A DNA stretch of 64,000 bases, taken from the NCBI GenBank assembly GCA_963971425.1, contig OZ020514.1, positions 41,887,158-41,951,157 of the forward strand, given 5' to 3'. This DNA is from Bryoerythrophyllum caledonicum. Its lineage: Eukaryota > Streptophyta > Bryopsida > Pottiales > Pottiaceae. The notes beneath the pieces are model-generated. The model saw only the letters and a program-made list of their open reading frames with translations, did not search any database and had not been told where the DNA came from. Shown here piece after piece: positions 33,298-45,506 of this stretch. The position numbers and the translations under genes are program-made. Each line of letters opens with the position of its first letter. Within the stretch, counting starts at the first letter, position 1.

Positions 33298-36200
33298 GTG
33301 AATGCAATGGAAAGTCAAAGGAAGCAAAGAAAAGAATGGGAACCTTGGTACAATCTTGGTGACAACGGGGGCAAAGTGAGTTGTATTTTCTGTAACTATA
33401 CTTTTAGCTACAAACGTGAGCGTGCGTTCGCTCACTTTGAATATGGCGCCAAGTCAGAGAGGTCGATATGTCGTAGCCTACCTCCCTGTATGCGAAGTCG
33501 ATTTGCCAATTGTGGAAACATTGTTCCGCAACGAATGACGGCCGGGGACACGTATGGCGGAAATTCAGGCCCGAGTGGTCCATCGAGGGCACCAACTATT
33601 GACACTTCAAGCCAATCCGACGCTCAAATTAATGTGGCAGGTGGGGTAACAAGTGGGCCTCAAGAAGGAGTGCCTAATCTCTCTGAAGGAAACGACCCTT
33701 CACATATGTCGGGTGGTCTTGCCGCCTAAAATTCCACTAGATCTGGGCAACTACATCAACAACGGATGCTTGATGCTTTTAACATTGCAAAGAGGAAGGA
33801 ACTTGATGAGAAGTTGACAACATTTTTCTATCAGGCAAGTGTGCCTTTTAATGTGGCGCAAAATCAGGCGTTCATCGATGCAGTGGGGGCAACATCCGTG
33901 GCAAAGTTTGAGTACACTCCTCCTTCATATCACCAGTTGAGGACTAGATTGATTGAACCTAAGAGGTTGCAAATTGAGAAAGAGATTGAAGCCAAAGTTG
34001 GTTTTGCAATCAAGAATTATAGGGTGTCGATAAGCACGGATGGTTGGAATGATGCCCATCGGAGGCCCCTCATGAATTTAATGATGTCGTGCCCCACTGG
34101 TGACGTATTCTTGGGGAGCATAGACACCAGTGGTGAGAAGAAGTCCATGCGGTACATAGTGGACCAAGTGAAAGTTTACATTGAGAAGGTGGGTTCCAAG
34201 AATGTGACACAGATTTGTACAAACAATGCTCCCAACATGCTTGGAGCAATGGATGATATTATTCTCACATACCCGCACATTCACAAGCAAGGATGCATGG
34301 CACATGCATTGGATCTCATGTTGGAAGATTGGGCGAAGGTCCAAGAATTTAAAGATTTAATAGAGAGGGCAAAGAAATTGTGCAAATATATTAGAAACCA
34401 TCATTCGACAATGGGGACACTTCGTGAGTTGAGTCCAAACCTGCATATTGTAGTGCCCACTGAAACCCTCTTTGCTTGTAATTTCCTTATGTTGAATCGA
34501 TTGGTGAGACTAAAGGAGTGTTGGAGCAGTTGAAAGACCACCCCCGTGTTGTAAACTACTTTGCAATCCTACGGAATAGATAGAATGGAGAGCAAGCAGC
34601 AATCCCAGCGCGTAATGTGGTACTCACCATCGAAGATGTGGCCTTTTGGCAACGATGTCAGAATTACATGCACATGACTAGGGATGTTTTGAAGGCATTG
34701 CGTGTGTTTGATGGCCGCAAACCAGCCATGGGTCGAGCCCCGGCATAGCTCTTGCAAACGAAAGTGAAGTATGTACTCGTTTGTCCACAACAAGAGCCGA
34801 AATCAGTTAGCGGTGGAAAAGGCTGCGTCATTGGTGTATATTTATACCAATAGCCAATGCCTTCAACAAAGACCAGGGGCCGATCCTGTTCGATGGTACA
34901 ATGCGAATATTCACTCGGAGGATTCCGACCTAGATGCCCTGTGGCCGATCCCGGTGGGTGAACCTAATCGTGAATTTGATGTGTTGATAGCCGAGGAAGA
35001 GAAGGAGCACAATATGGCAGCTCTTTGCTCTCCGCTGGAGTACAAGGGATACCCTAATCTTTGGGGAGAAGGCGCCGATCACCTTGAGGAAACGAGAAAC
35101 TATTACAGAGATGATGACGATGTGGAAGAAGCATTGGCTCAAGGTCGTTGGGGACCTTGGAATCAAAGTCCTCGTCGCAGTCCTTTGCCTCAAATTCCTC
35201 AAAATGAGGGCATTCATGAAATGCAACCTTTGTCTACTTCCTTAGAAAGCGACATCCCAGATGTGACTAACCTTGAAGAGCCTGAAACGGAGGGGGGGGC
35301 AATGTTGGGAATGTTCGCGACGATGACAATTCCCCATCAGACTACGGAGGTGAAAATGGAGATGCCGACAACAACGGAGCGGGAGAGAACGCAGTAAATA
35401 CTGCGACTCAAAACAACCAAGGATCGGTTGAAAACCGGTATGGCCAGGAGAGCCCTATTGGAATGGGTGCATCATTTCATAGCACTGGAGTCGTTCAAGG
35501 AGACTCTAACGCAAATGTTGTAAACACAATAATTGTAGGGTCGACTCGAAGAAATGAAAGGGTTGTTGATCAGCGTCGGCGTTTTGACCCGGAATATGTA
35601 GACCCCGATGATGCTTTTGCATTCACAGAGGACCTTGAGCCACAACCATCTCCGGTTGTGGTGTTGCCTACGGTTATTAATGACCAGAATGTACCAGCGC
35701 CGCCTTCCCGGAATTCCTCTTCTCCTAGAACGGCGAATGCCATGTATGGACCTTTCCAACGAAGTGTAGGCCTTGAGGGGATGGGTCTAAACACTTCCGC
35801 TACTACTACCAGAAATGGCAGACCCCATTTGGCCGCTACAAGGCGCCTCTTCATCCAGTGGGTCAATATATACAATCGAGTGGAAGGACTAATGCTCGTG
35901 GAGGGTCTAGAGGCCGTGAAGGAAGAAACAACGGCGAAGCATCCTCCTCAAGGCATCGTAGACGTCCCCTCCTTGGAATAGGGGCACGAGATCTGAACGT
36001 GGTTGTACAACCGTTTTTGGACACGTATGTTCCAGGACGCTTTTCAACAATTCCGGCGTTTGTTGTTCCGATTCGAGCAGTTTGTCCTATCAGCGGCCCA
36101 ACCATAAATTTCGACGGCGATGATCCACACGTACATCGACAAAAGAGATTCAGATGCTCGCGTTGCGATGGTGAAACAGTCGTAGAGCTTCGCAATGACA

Positions 36201-36397
36201 ACTCTGAAATAGAGGGCTTTTGGACAAAGGATGGTAGCAATGGAGAATTTGAAGATGAGAGTGATGAAGGAGCTGATGATGACAACCGTCCAGACTGCGA
36301 TGAGGCACCAGATGATGATGATATCATCCTTCGAGATGCAGTTATGGGTGGCCCGTCCACCGAAGGAGTGCGCAGATCGGGCCGTTTGAATAATTAA
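33298..36397 (+). pseudogene. hAT element 1 transposase (BED, DUF659, hAT C-terminal), broken
   Basis: A BED-type zinc finger (VSCIFCNYTFSYKRERAFAH, about 33,379-33,440) precedes a DUF659 domain (33,766-34,533) with RVSISTDGWNDAHRRPLMN, in which the D of STDGW is the first catalytic Asp of hAT transposases, and ICTNNAPNMLGAM. The hAT dimerisation region appears as FVHNKSRNQLAVEKAASLVY (about 34,780). Beyond it lies an unusually long low-complexity, acidic extension (35,000-36,397) with DPDDAFAFTEDLE, a CSRCDGETVV knuckle, an Asp/Glu run and a final RRSGRLNN. Stops near 33,727 and 34,531 and several frame changes break it, though some may be unrecognised introns. Arrays C and D bracket it. Terminal repeats were not identified. 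Confidence 0.8.
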
Positions 36398-36599
36398 ACG
36401 ACAAGAAAAGTAACTACGTATATGTATGCGAAATCAAGAGAGTTGTGATATTTCATAGAAGAAGCTAGGAGAGAAAAAGGTTTCTTAGATAACTAGCCTC
36501 GATATTACTTCATTTGGAAGTATGAGATTAGAAAATTGTTGTTATATCGTGAAACGATTTAATGTAATAAATATATTTTGCTTCCACACATTAAGGTCT

Positions 36600-36775
36600 C
36601 TCCGCTCAATGATGCAGGGGCGGGGACGCCTACATTAGGGGCAGGGACGTCTACGCCCCTGAGGCGGAGACATCCCCGCCCCTAGGGCGAGGATGTCTCT
36701 GCCATAGGGTAGGTGTCCCCGCCCCTAGGCGCGGACGTCTCCGCCCCTCATGGAGACGTCCCCGCCCTAGTGCCA
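36600..36775. repeat. GC-rich GACGTC array D, 3' of hAT1
   Basis: Three exact GACGTC hexamers and three decayed ones (GACGCC, GACATC, GATGTC) in GC-rich units. It ends 70 bp before the left end of the MULE. The C-to-T type decay in the hexamers fits loss by methylation. Confidence 0.75.
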
Positions 36776-36947
36776 TGGTGGCGTGACACGTCCGAATGTG
36801 ATGTGGCCATCACAGTAAAAATTTCTTACTTGCAAAAAATTACTAGGCGCACTTCAGGCAATCCGTCTGAACTGTCCGTCCTTCCGGTCCGATCATCTCA
36901 ACTCGTATATTATGACAACCCTACTTCTCGCCACGGACTTGTCCCTT

Positions 36948-37015
36948 ATCGTCTCTTCTCGTCCTTTATCATCTCTTATCGTCTCTTATCGTCTCTTATC
37001 GTCCCTTATCGGCTG
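36948..37015. repeat. Decamer repeat TCTTATCGTC near the MULE left end
   Basis: TTATCGTC-type decamers occur about six times in 65 bp, ending CCCTTATCGGCTGACGTG. Each holds the TTATCG core found throughout this element. The location, upstream of the Ulp1 gene, suits a promoter-proximal binding array. Confidence 0.75.
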
Positions 37016-37049
37016 ACGTGACTCTGTTGTTTTTCAGGGGGCGGAATAT

Positions 37050-39827
37050 GTGCAACCCTAGCATAATCTCCGGGCCTGCCAGCATTGCAATGTACGTGGA
37101 CGCTCCGGAGACAATTTGAGATGGGCCGTCTTTAATGTACGAAGTCCTGAGTCCCTTCCTCTTTGGAAGGGATGCATCCGAATAGCACCTCCCCATATCG
37201 TAGGCGTTCTCGCGGCTCCGTGACAATAAGCACGGCGGGCGAGATTCGGTGTTACGCTTCATTGCAATGGTCCATGCTCGCACTGTCGTGGACACGTCAA
37301 TGAGTCACCCAGAGGATTTTGTTCGTTAGTGGTGTGCTACAAACATAGGGATACCTTGGACGAGAACTGTTTGGCGAGGGAGGATCTGGACTTCATGTAA
37401 GCCGGCTTTGTTCCACGTAAGATTTATCCGATAACCTCGTCATTCATCTAATTGTTTTCTTCCTCATTCTTGGTATCTTCGTTATTTCCCTGTGACAAAA
37501 CGATAAGCCTTGTGTAGGCACTGTAGATTCTACCAGGGCACGCGAAAGGGAACTTGCAGAGGTAGATTGCAAGAACGGTGTGTCGCGTCTGGTGACGACA
37601 GAGTGGGATTGACGAGAAAGGCATCTAGTGACTTCACATGACGAAATTTGGCGGGAGACATCTATCCAAACAAGGGACCGCGAGGGTGCAAATGCCCTTC
37701 TTCACATGGACGAGGGAACCTCAAATGTATTCCGCGTCCAAAATCAATACCCGAAGATTAACGACGACGAAGGATTCTCCGATAAGTCGCTGGATGAAGT
37801 TACAGAGGAAGCACAAGAAGGTGCTTGCGATGAAATACCTCAAGGAGGTGTTCCCGAATTGCCCAAGGAAGAGCCTGCTACTACAGCGGTGAAGTCACCG
37901 CTGAGTCTTGCCGATAACCCAGCTCACATGGAGTTTTCTTCGACACAAGCAATGAATGACCCTACCCTCGGCATTGCAGAGTCTTCACAGTGGCCGGTGG
38001 GGCCATCTCAATTCGAGACCCCTTGTCATCATGTTGTGTTTGGGGGTACGGAGGAGACGGAACGTAGCCTGAAACCCTAGCTTCTATCGTTCCCTCTGTC
38101 GAGTCAAGGTATTGAAAACCTGGACTCTACTGACAGTCCCCCGGTGGTTCTCGAGGAGCCTTGCGTCGCACCCTTGGAGGATCATCCAATCCCCGAGAAT
38201 CCTCCCTCTTCGGAGTCCGATAACGCTTCTCTGCTAGAGCCCGATAACCCTGCTCCTCCGCCAGAGCCCGATAACCCTGCTCCTCCGCTAGAACCCGTTA
38301 AGCCTACTCCTCCGCCAGAGCCCGATAACCTTGCTCCTCCGCCTGAACCCGTTAAGCCTGCTCCTTCGCCAGAGCCCAAAAGCCCTGCTCCAAAGGGGGA
38401 TGGACCTCGAGGATATCAGACTGGCTTTGCGCTTTATCAAGGAAGCACATGAATCTCGCTTGACCAGTGTTTGGGTTTATCCTGGACTCGAAGAGCATGT
38501 TCAGAACGAAAGGGAAGGACAGAAGGCGGCGTATACGTGCATGTTGTCGGAGAATTGCGGAGTATGTACGTCAGACTGTGTATCTTGGGAGAAAGAGCCC
38601 TTGCTCTGTTACGAAGCGGAGGAGCATGATGCATCCACGATAGAGAAGAACCACGGTATTATTGTGGAGGTCCTAAAACAAAGGTGAGTGTCGTCGTATA
38701 TGTTATCGTGTTCTCCGACACCTGTTGTTTATCGGCACCTGTTGTCTAACATCCCCTTTCTTCTGAATTGCAGGCCTCGTTTTATTCACCCGAAGGACCT
38801 GACTGGACGTATGAGGTTTTTCGGTCCAGACCTTTGGCAAGCTGTGGATGTCTCGATTGTACTACAGGACTGGCATTGCGTGCTAAAGGACAAGCAAGAA
38901 ATGGAAGGCACATTTGTGGATTTTCTCCTTAGGCATGTCGTCTACTGTGCGAAGGAGCATGTTCGAATCCAGTATCATCACACTCACAGCTGGTTATCGG
39001 CGACGTTGCAATGCTATCTGGCGGATGAAGAGAAAGACTGGGATGACATTGTGAGCTTTCTCAGCCGCTCGTTTCGTACCACCACCAAGTCGCCCAATAC
39101 CCTTATCGTCCTTTACCACGATAAGGGTCACTAGAGCGTTTTTGTCCTAGAGCAAAGGCGAACGTATCACCTGGACCCAGCAAAAGGTATGCACAAGGGT
39201 TGGGAAGTGGACAACTTTCTATTCCTTGTGCACATGGGATGGGCAAACGCGAAGGGCGTGAAGGTCAGATCCAAAAGTTGGCGAGAATGGCAGAGTCAAG
39301 AGCCGATAAGGTTGTCTTTGCCTAATCAGCGAGAAAGCTAGGAGTGTGGTTTCATGGCATGCTTGGCCTTGTGGCAGTACCTTATCGCACGTGGTGGGCG
39401 TAAAGAGGCGGAGGAGAAGACCGTTACAATGGGGACACAATATTTGGACTGGGACGGGAAGAAGGCGTACCGATGGTTCATGCAAGCGCTGTACACGGAG
39501 ATTGTCGCACCGCTTCTGTTCCACGATGCTCTCAATCTATGTGGACAGGATACGGTGGAGTTCGGAAGCGAAAGTCCGGACGTTGTTTTTGTGGAAGCCG
39601 GTACAAGGACGGCGAAGAAGAAGGAAGTCCCAGTTCTTGGTATTTCGGAGACAGTGGGGAAATGTGATCTTCAGGGCTTCAACGTGCTCACAAACCCACC
39701 AGTGACTCGAGGAAGGCGGAAGAAGGAAATAGCACAAGAAGGGGCAAAAAAATGGAGAAAACCGAAGGGCACTACCAAGACGAAGAAGTGGGCGATAAGG
39801 GGGGGGGCTACTGTACACAGCCAATAG
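37050..39827 (+). pseudogene. Ulp1-like (C48) cysteine protease gene of the MULE, broken
   Basis: An upstream region readable from about 37,050 (GPASIAMYVDAPETI) leads to an acidic domain (37,628-38,080). A proline-rich repeat follows (PEPDNPAPP units, 38,230-38,390), then the protease. The Ulp1 fold is shown by LIVLYHDKGH (His codon 39,129-39,131), YHLDP (Asp near 39,170), LPNQ, and ECGFMACLALWQYL (Cys codon 39,345-39,347), so the His-Asp-Gln/Asn-Cys set is complete. A GT-AG intron fits 38,682-38,773. Ulp1 proteases remove SUMO or SUMO-like modifiers; in MULEs the role is unknown. In-frame TAGs at 38,079, 39,132 and 39,339 occupy positions where relatives have Trp or other residues. A basic tail (RKKEIAQEGAKKWRKPK) ends at 39,827. 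Confidence 0.75.
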
Positions 39828-40176
39828 ACTCCAGGAATTTGTACAGATTAGTGAGATGCCGAGGTTGTACATTTCATTCATTGTAAATGACAAATTTTTT
39901 GATAATATACTCGAACGGAATTTAATATCCACTTGAGGACTGTAAGCGGAACTTAAAATTCAGTCTTTGCCGATTATATTGAAGGTTGAGTTTTAACTTC
40001 ATAACTAAAGACTTAGCCAATATACATCTTCACTGGAAATATTAGGAGCTGCATGGAACTTAATCTAGGGGCATCTTATCAGCAGTATTCTTTCAAGAGA
40101 TTACTAGTGGTTATCGGCGCAATTAACCACCAAAAATCCTTTGCCCTTTATCCTCAACCACATCAAAACCGATAAC
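39828..40176. other. Spacer between the convergent MULE genes
   Basis: AT-rich non-coding DNA between the two stops. It holds two copies of the family core (GTTATCGGCG near 40,110, ACCGATAACC near 40,168). Confidence 0.6.
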
Positions 40177-43100
40177 CTAAGCCGTTTCTTGAGTTTGTCT
40201 TTTGCTAGCTGGAACGGACCTCACCCGAAAACCTCTGGAATCCAGGAAGTCATGCAATCTTCGGAGCTTCATTCCAAGACCGTCTTCATATGTGGGAAGT
40301 CGTGCTGTTATCTCCTGGAGTGGATGAAGCATTCCAGCTTCGATTTCAGTCTCCAACCTTGAGAGGGTGGCGTCGGTGTTGCGCAAAGTTGCATCCAAGT
40401 GCCTTGCCAGCAACGGTTGCCGATAAGCCTTGTTGAGTAGCTTCACGACACGCTCATACATACGATCAAAGTTGCATATCCATGTCTCGTCTAATTCTCG
40501 AAGGTTGGAAGCCACTGGGATTACATCTCCGATTTCGGTGTTGGAGGAGACATCATTATTGGGGAAGCCCTCGGTATTCGGATGTCGACCATTGCCTTGG
40601 CGGAGGAGATTCGTCATTCCACCTTGGATTGTGCCACGAAGGGAGCCCAGATATCTTGTAATTTTTCCCTCCGCCAGGTCAGGCCTTGTCATTTTCAGGA
40701 CCTTAACCTAGTGCTTACAGATGTTTCCATTCTAGGAATGAACACATTGGCAGACGGCCCATTCGGTGCATGGTTTGTATACCGCATACGTAAGGTGTCC
40801 CCTATTCGAGGATTTAACGTATGCAAGACCTCTCGACCACTCGGGCAGGGTGACCACATTATCGGGAATTGTATTTGCTTCGTTGATTGCATTGACCATG
40901 ATTTGCCGCTGCCTCTTGTTCTTTACAAAATCGTTCAGCTTACACCAGTGATTGTAATCATACTTCTCGATGACAAATCCAGTGAGCTCATAAATAAGCT
41001 AGTCCATCCTTCGGCCGATAAGCTTCCTTTTGGATTGCTGAAGCACTGCTTTCATGTTAGAATGGTATGATTCGATAGCTGTAGTGGTGTCCTGGCCAGC
41101 ATGGGGGATTTTCCGGTCTTCCACAACCCACATTTTGATTTTCGGGAGCCATTCCTTGTCGAAGTACTTCCAGTATGCATTAGCAGCTGGCAAGAGAGCC
41201 TTGGCTTTGCCGTAGACATGTTGCACCCACTCTACCAAATTCTACACCTTATCGCCGGGAGCTCTCGTCGAAGGGTCTTGGAAGTCACTTGGTGTCTCCG
41301 ATACGTACATAAGTGAGCCCACAATTCGCAAGGCTCCGGCCCTCGTCTCCATGTCTTTCAACTTAGCACATGCATTCTTCTGCCACGCTCAACAAACATG
41401 CCAGAGACATAGAAATAGATGTGAGTGCGGCCAAACCTCCCTACGATAACCCGACAAGCCGATAAGTACAACTCGCCGAAGGCTTGTCACCCGATAACGT
41501 AAGAATGCTAAATCGCTTACCGAAGAGAGTTGATCTCATTATTGGCGTCATCAAAAACAAAGGCACTGGGTCTCTAGTCCGGCCTTATCTACACCAACTT
41601 CTGCTTTAGAGCGCGCATCCAAGGCATGAGATCTGTTTGTTTGGATTTTACAGTGATCACGAAAGCCACTGGAACCCCGTTTCTCCATTCATCGAATACC
41701 ATCATCGTGAAGAGCGGATACTAGACACGCAAGCAAGAAATTAATCGGTAGGGGAGTGAGTGCTCCTAAATTCTAGAAGGACCCTAAATGGACCACAGTA
41801 TAGGTATGAGTACCTTTTTGTTGTTCATTGCGAATGTCCCGTCTATTGCAATGATGCTTTCGTGACTGTATTTCAACATCATGTGCGTCTGAAATGGGGT
41901 TTGAATCCCAATTAGGAATGGTACGTTATCGGCATTGAGTACTCCGTCAACCTTGTTGCCCGGGTCTTGGAAGTAAAAAATCGTACCTCGGTTTTCTCTT
42001 ACCCACATTCTCACACTCTGAGCGTCATTGTCATGTTTCTTGTATAGTTCCTGCGCATAAACTCCCCATATGTTGCGGATGTCCTCCATGCTAAGGAAAC
42101 AATCCCGAGAAGGCGTAAGAGTGCCCTCATCGCGTGCCTTCAGTACCAGCTTCTGGTGCTTCTATATTATAGCTCCCATCGGAACTTGCTCCTCAAACTG
42201 CCTGAGAACCCAAAGCCTTACTTCTTCCGACATGTACTTCCAAAAGCGGAGCTTTCTCCTCTGCACATTGTCCTTATCGTGGACAATGAGGCCCTGTGTG
42301 TCGACATGTTCCGAGCAAAAGTACCCTATCTCGGCGATATATGGGAGGAAATAGTACCTCTTTACGTAGAATTGACATTGGCAGCCCACCTTCATAGACC
42401 CCCCCTCCTTCGCATCAGTGGCACAAGGGCCTTTCGGGCCAGCGCCGAAAGTAACTTATTTCCCTTTGTAATTGTATTTCGATGGCGTTGGTGTCATTTT
42501 GGGCGTGATTGCTTGGATCTTGTCCCTGTTGTCAAGTTCGGGACCGTATTGACACCGCCATCTACAATCGGCTATGACCATTAGAGATACGTGCAGTATT
42601 GAAGAGATATTACGGCACAGCCGATAAGCAGATCCACCGTGCATATCGTGATATCTTCTGTCGAGATTCACTTACCGCTGGTACTTAATGTGGCAGTTCC
42701 ACCGATAGTGCGTCTTCTTGCCGACGTTTGTGGGATCGTTCTTGTCGCGGATGAAGGTAGTCTCTACATCCTTTTGGCCAGACTACTTACCAAGTTACTC
42801 TCTACGAAATCCAAGATCCTATCCCTGGGAATATAGGCCATAAGCTTGGACTGCTTCCTCTTCGATGATTGCAGGTCCTCTACGAATCTCGTATCATTCT
42901 CGGCCTCCATGTTCCACCTAAGACATTTCCATGTCAAAATTCTTGGAGGAGGGTTCTGTAATGAATCGCGCATCCGAAGAACCTTATCACCGTGTTTCTT
43001 CAGGTAGTCTGCATGCGGGCCTTCCCGGAACGCGGCATCAAGGTCCTCCACCCCCTTCTCACGTACGCCAGCCCATTTCTTTCTCCCTTGACGCCTCCAT

Positions 43101-43250
43101 TTCCTCCCTACTGCCCCGTTATCAACAACGGTTGGTGGCGCCGCCTCGCCAGAATTCCCATTCGGCCTGTCCTGTATGGGGAGATTGAGATCGAGGAACT
43201 CTATTCACGTGGGAACAAGCACTCCCCTTCCGGCAGGGTACTACATTGCA
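40177..43250 (-). pseudogene. MULE (Mutator-like) transposase, broken
   Basis: Minus-strand order: MEFLDLNL-like start near 43,200; VEDLDAAFREGPHADYLKKH (42,990-43,051); a FAR1-like zinc region (MKVGCQCQFYVKR, YFCSEH); the DDE core with IIAIDGTFAMNNKK (Asp codon at 41,841-41,843), FVFDDANNEIN near 41,550 as the second acidic site and TAIESYHSNMKAVLQ near 41,070; then a SWIM finger, VCQC then ICKH (about 40,720-40,765); and a C-terminal coil (LSRLETEIEAGML). This order is standard for MULE transposases. Introns are likely between blocks. In-frame TAGs lie in the SWIM region, and frame changes are scattered. It supplies cut-and-paste activity for its own family, and possibly for E3. Confidence 0.8.
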
Positions 43251-43589
43251 CAATGGATCGTGCCAAAGACGGCGCCAACCGCAAACGATGGGGATGACAC
43301 TTCGCGCCGGCAGCCGCTGAGAAGGACGGGTCATTCTGGAGTACACGTGTTGGGGCGTGAAGGGGCTTTCGCTGATCTGAAGAAGGCGGGGGGAGAAGGG
43401 GCTATCGGCGAGAATGCCGATAAGGGATACGGGCAGCGCGAAAAAAATGTGGGCGAAAGTGGACGATATCGTGGGAAGAAGGGCACATGGAGGCGAAAAG
43501 GCGCTTTGGGAGAAGGGTCGCTCTTCGCGGTGTCAGGCCTAAAATCGGGCCCTGACACCGCAAACCCGGATTGACTGTAGTGATCGGGT

Positions 43590-45500
43590 GGACAACATGA
43601 CGATTTTGGTGCAGCCTGGTCAACCAACGACTAGCCACCACATGGTGACTAGATTAGCAAATTAACTACAACAAGTAAGGATAGCCTACTCGACATCATC
43701 TCTAGTAAGACGGCACAATACAAGCTGAGGGTGGACTCATACTGATCTCAAAATTTTCTACATAGTGCGACGAAGCTACAATTGCGGTGTAGTCGCATTA
43801 GTGCACAAGAAGCTGATCATGAATGCTTAGATCCATGCACTAATCATTGGACTGATCAATTCGTGTTGACGCCGAAGTTGGACTCATTGTTTTTAGAGTT
43901 CTCTAGATAGCATACTATGAACACAATTGCAGTGTAGTCACACTGGTGCATAGTTTTCAGGTTCTTTACTTGAAGTTGTATTAACAAGATGATCTGTGAA
44001 AGTTGTATCTGTGTTTGTTTTCAAATGAGTATACTTAAGGTGACAACAATCGCAAGCCGATGTGGTATGTAGAGACGTGTTGTATCCTCACTAATCTCGC
44101 ATTTGGTGGTTTGCTTGTGTTTTTGGATGGGTACAAGTGTGGGCAATATTCTCTTGTAGTAACTTTTTTTCACAAGGCGGCCACTTCAACTGTAACAAGT
44201 TATCTCTGTGGCACTTCAACTTTGTTTCTTTTTGTAACCTGATTTATGTACAATATTGTATGCTTTGAATGTGATGTTTGTAATACACCAAATATGACTT
44301 TTATGATTAGAAGCTATGATCTTAGGTCGTGAGTTGTAGAAAGAGTTATTGAAACACTCCACAATGCATATGAAAACGATATCTCTAGTCATTGATGGCT
44401 GCCCAAAACAATATATAACAGCATGGGTAGGTAGAAGAGCATGCCATGATTAGCGATGCTACCGTAGGTTGTGGTTTGTGATTTTATTTTTATTCTTAAA
44501 ATTGCTCTTCATTTCTTTTTACTTTATCTCTTTCACTTTATGCACATGTCTAGGTTAGCATGATTGCATGACAAAACAACCTTTAAGCAAAGTAGTATAC
44601 TTTAAAAGGTTTTCTACGTGTATGACAACGCAATTGCATAGTAACAGCTTTCTATATGTTCTATACTTTAAAGGGCTTTTTAAAAAAAAAACTATGTAAA
44701 CAACTTTGTCGTTTGGAAACAGATTTAACTTGGCCAAGGACTGACACTGTATTGAGCACCAAGATTAAATGTATATTGCTTGATCTTAAACAACCAATAG
44801 TATTATAGACTTGAAACATACAATTTAAGTAAGATACTGCATAATAATGAGATGTAGAAGTAATGGGCCCTAAACCTAAACCTAAATCTGCCAGTCACCA
44901 TGAGTAGAACGTCCATACGATGTACAATCATTTATTAGAACTATCCTTGAGTATTTTGCACGAAATGCTAATTGGCATATTTGTTCGAAAAGTAGTTGTG
45001 GGATATTGCCACCAGAATGCTCAAATCCAACTATATAAGGGACCACCAAATATTGCGACCCCGCCCATTTTCAAACTCAACATCAACTTGGAAAAAGGCA
45101 TGCATGCAATTTGATTGTCTATGCATGCGGCTGGTGGGAAGCTCACGGGACGATGAAGTGCGCAAGGTTCGGTAGATCAAGGTTGAGAATAGATTGAGAC
45201 TGTCCAAAGCACATGCCCTTACAAAAATTTCAACATTTCTTTAATCAATCACGTACAGGAAATTTTGTTCACATAATCTTGTAGTTTTTGTGAATTTTCT
45301 CAGTAAGATTGACTTCATGCTTCTCTGTGAAATTCTAGTTCCTACTTCACTTGTGTAATCGTAGAGACGCTTGGTCAAAATAGTTCTGTAAGGATTTGGG
45401 TTTGAGCAAAATGTAAAGCAATAGCAAACTTATATCATTTTTACTGCACTGAATGGAAGGAGGATGTTTATCATTGTAAATGCCTCCAAAATTTTCAAAC
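43590..45500. other. AT-rich interval, no gene
   Basis: Only short open frames. CCCTAAACCTAAACCTAAAT at about 44,870 resembles degenerate plant telomere repeat (CCCTAAA) but has fewer than three units. Nothing else is recognised. Confidence 0.5.
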
Positions 45501-45506
45501 ATACAG

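Larger units (their letters stand above)
36842..43589. mobile_element. Two-gene MULE: transposase (minus) and Ulp1 protease (plus)
   Basis: Two convergent genes lie between imperfect terminal inverted repeats. The left end reads GCGCACTTCAGGCAATCCGT (36,848-36,867) and the complement of the right end reads GATCACTACAGTCAATCCGG (about 43,568-43,587). The right end and its next 690 bp match the left end of E3. MULEs with a Ulp1-type cysteine protease are known in plants, e.g. the KAONASHI group of Arabidopsis. CGATAA or TTATCG occurs about 34 times in 6.7 kb, against roughly 3 expected by chance at even base composition. Both genes are broken, mostly by TAG stops. No convincing 9-bp target duplication was seen. 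Confidence 0.75.

Noticed and set aside
38182-38379. Gly-rich minus-strand open frame
   Set aside because: It is the complement of the proline-rich PEPDNPAPP repeat of the Ulp1 gene.
44281-44305. 5' terminal repeat of DUF7869 copy 2
   Set aside because: TACACCAAATATGACTTTTA resembles the MITE end only loosely and lies 1.8 kb from the start of coding; too weak to call.
44868-44888. Interstitial telomere array
   Set aside because: Fewer than three imperfect CCCTAAA units; chance cannot be excluded.
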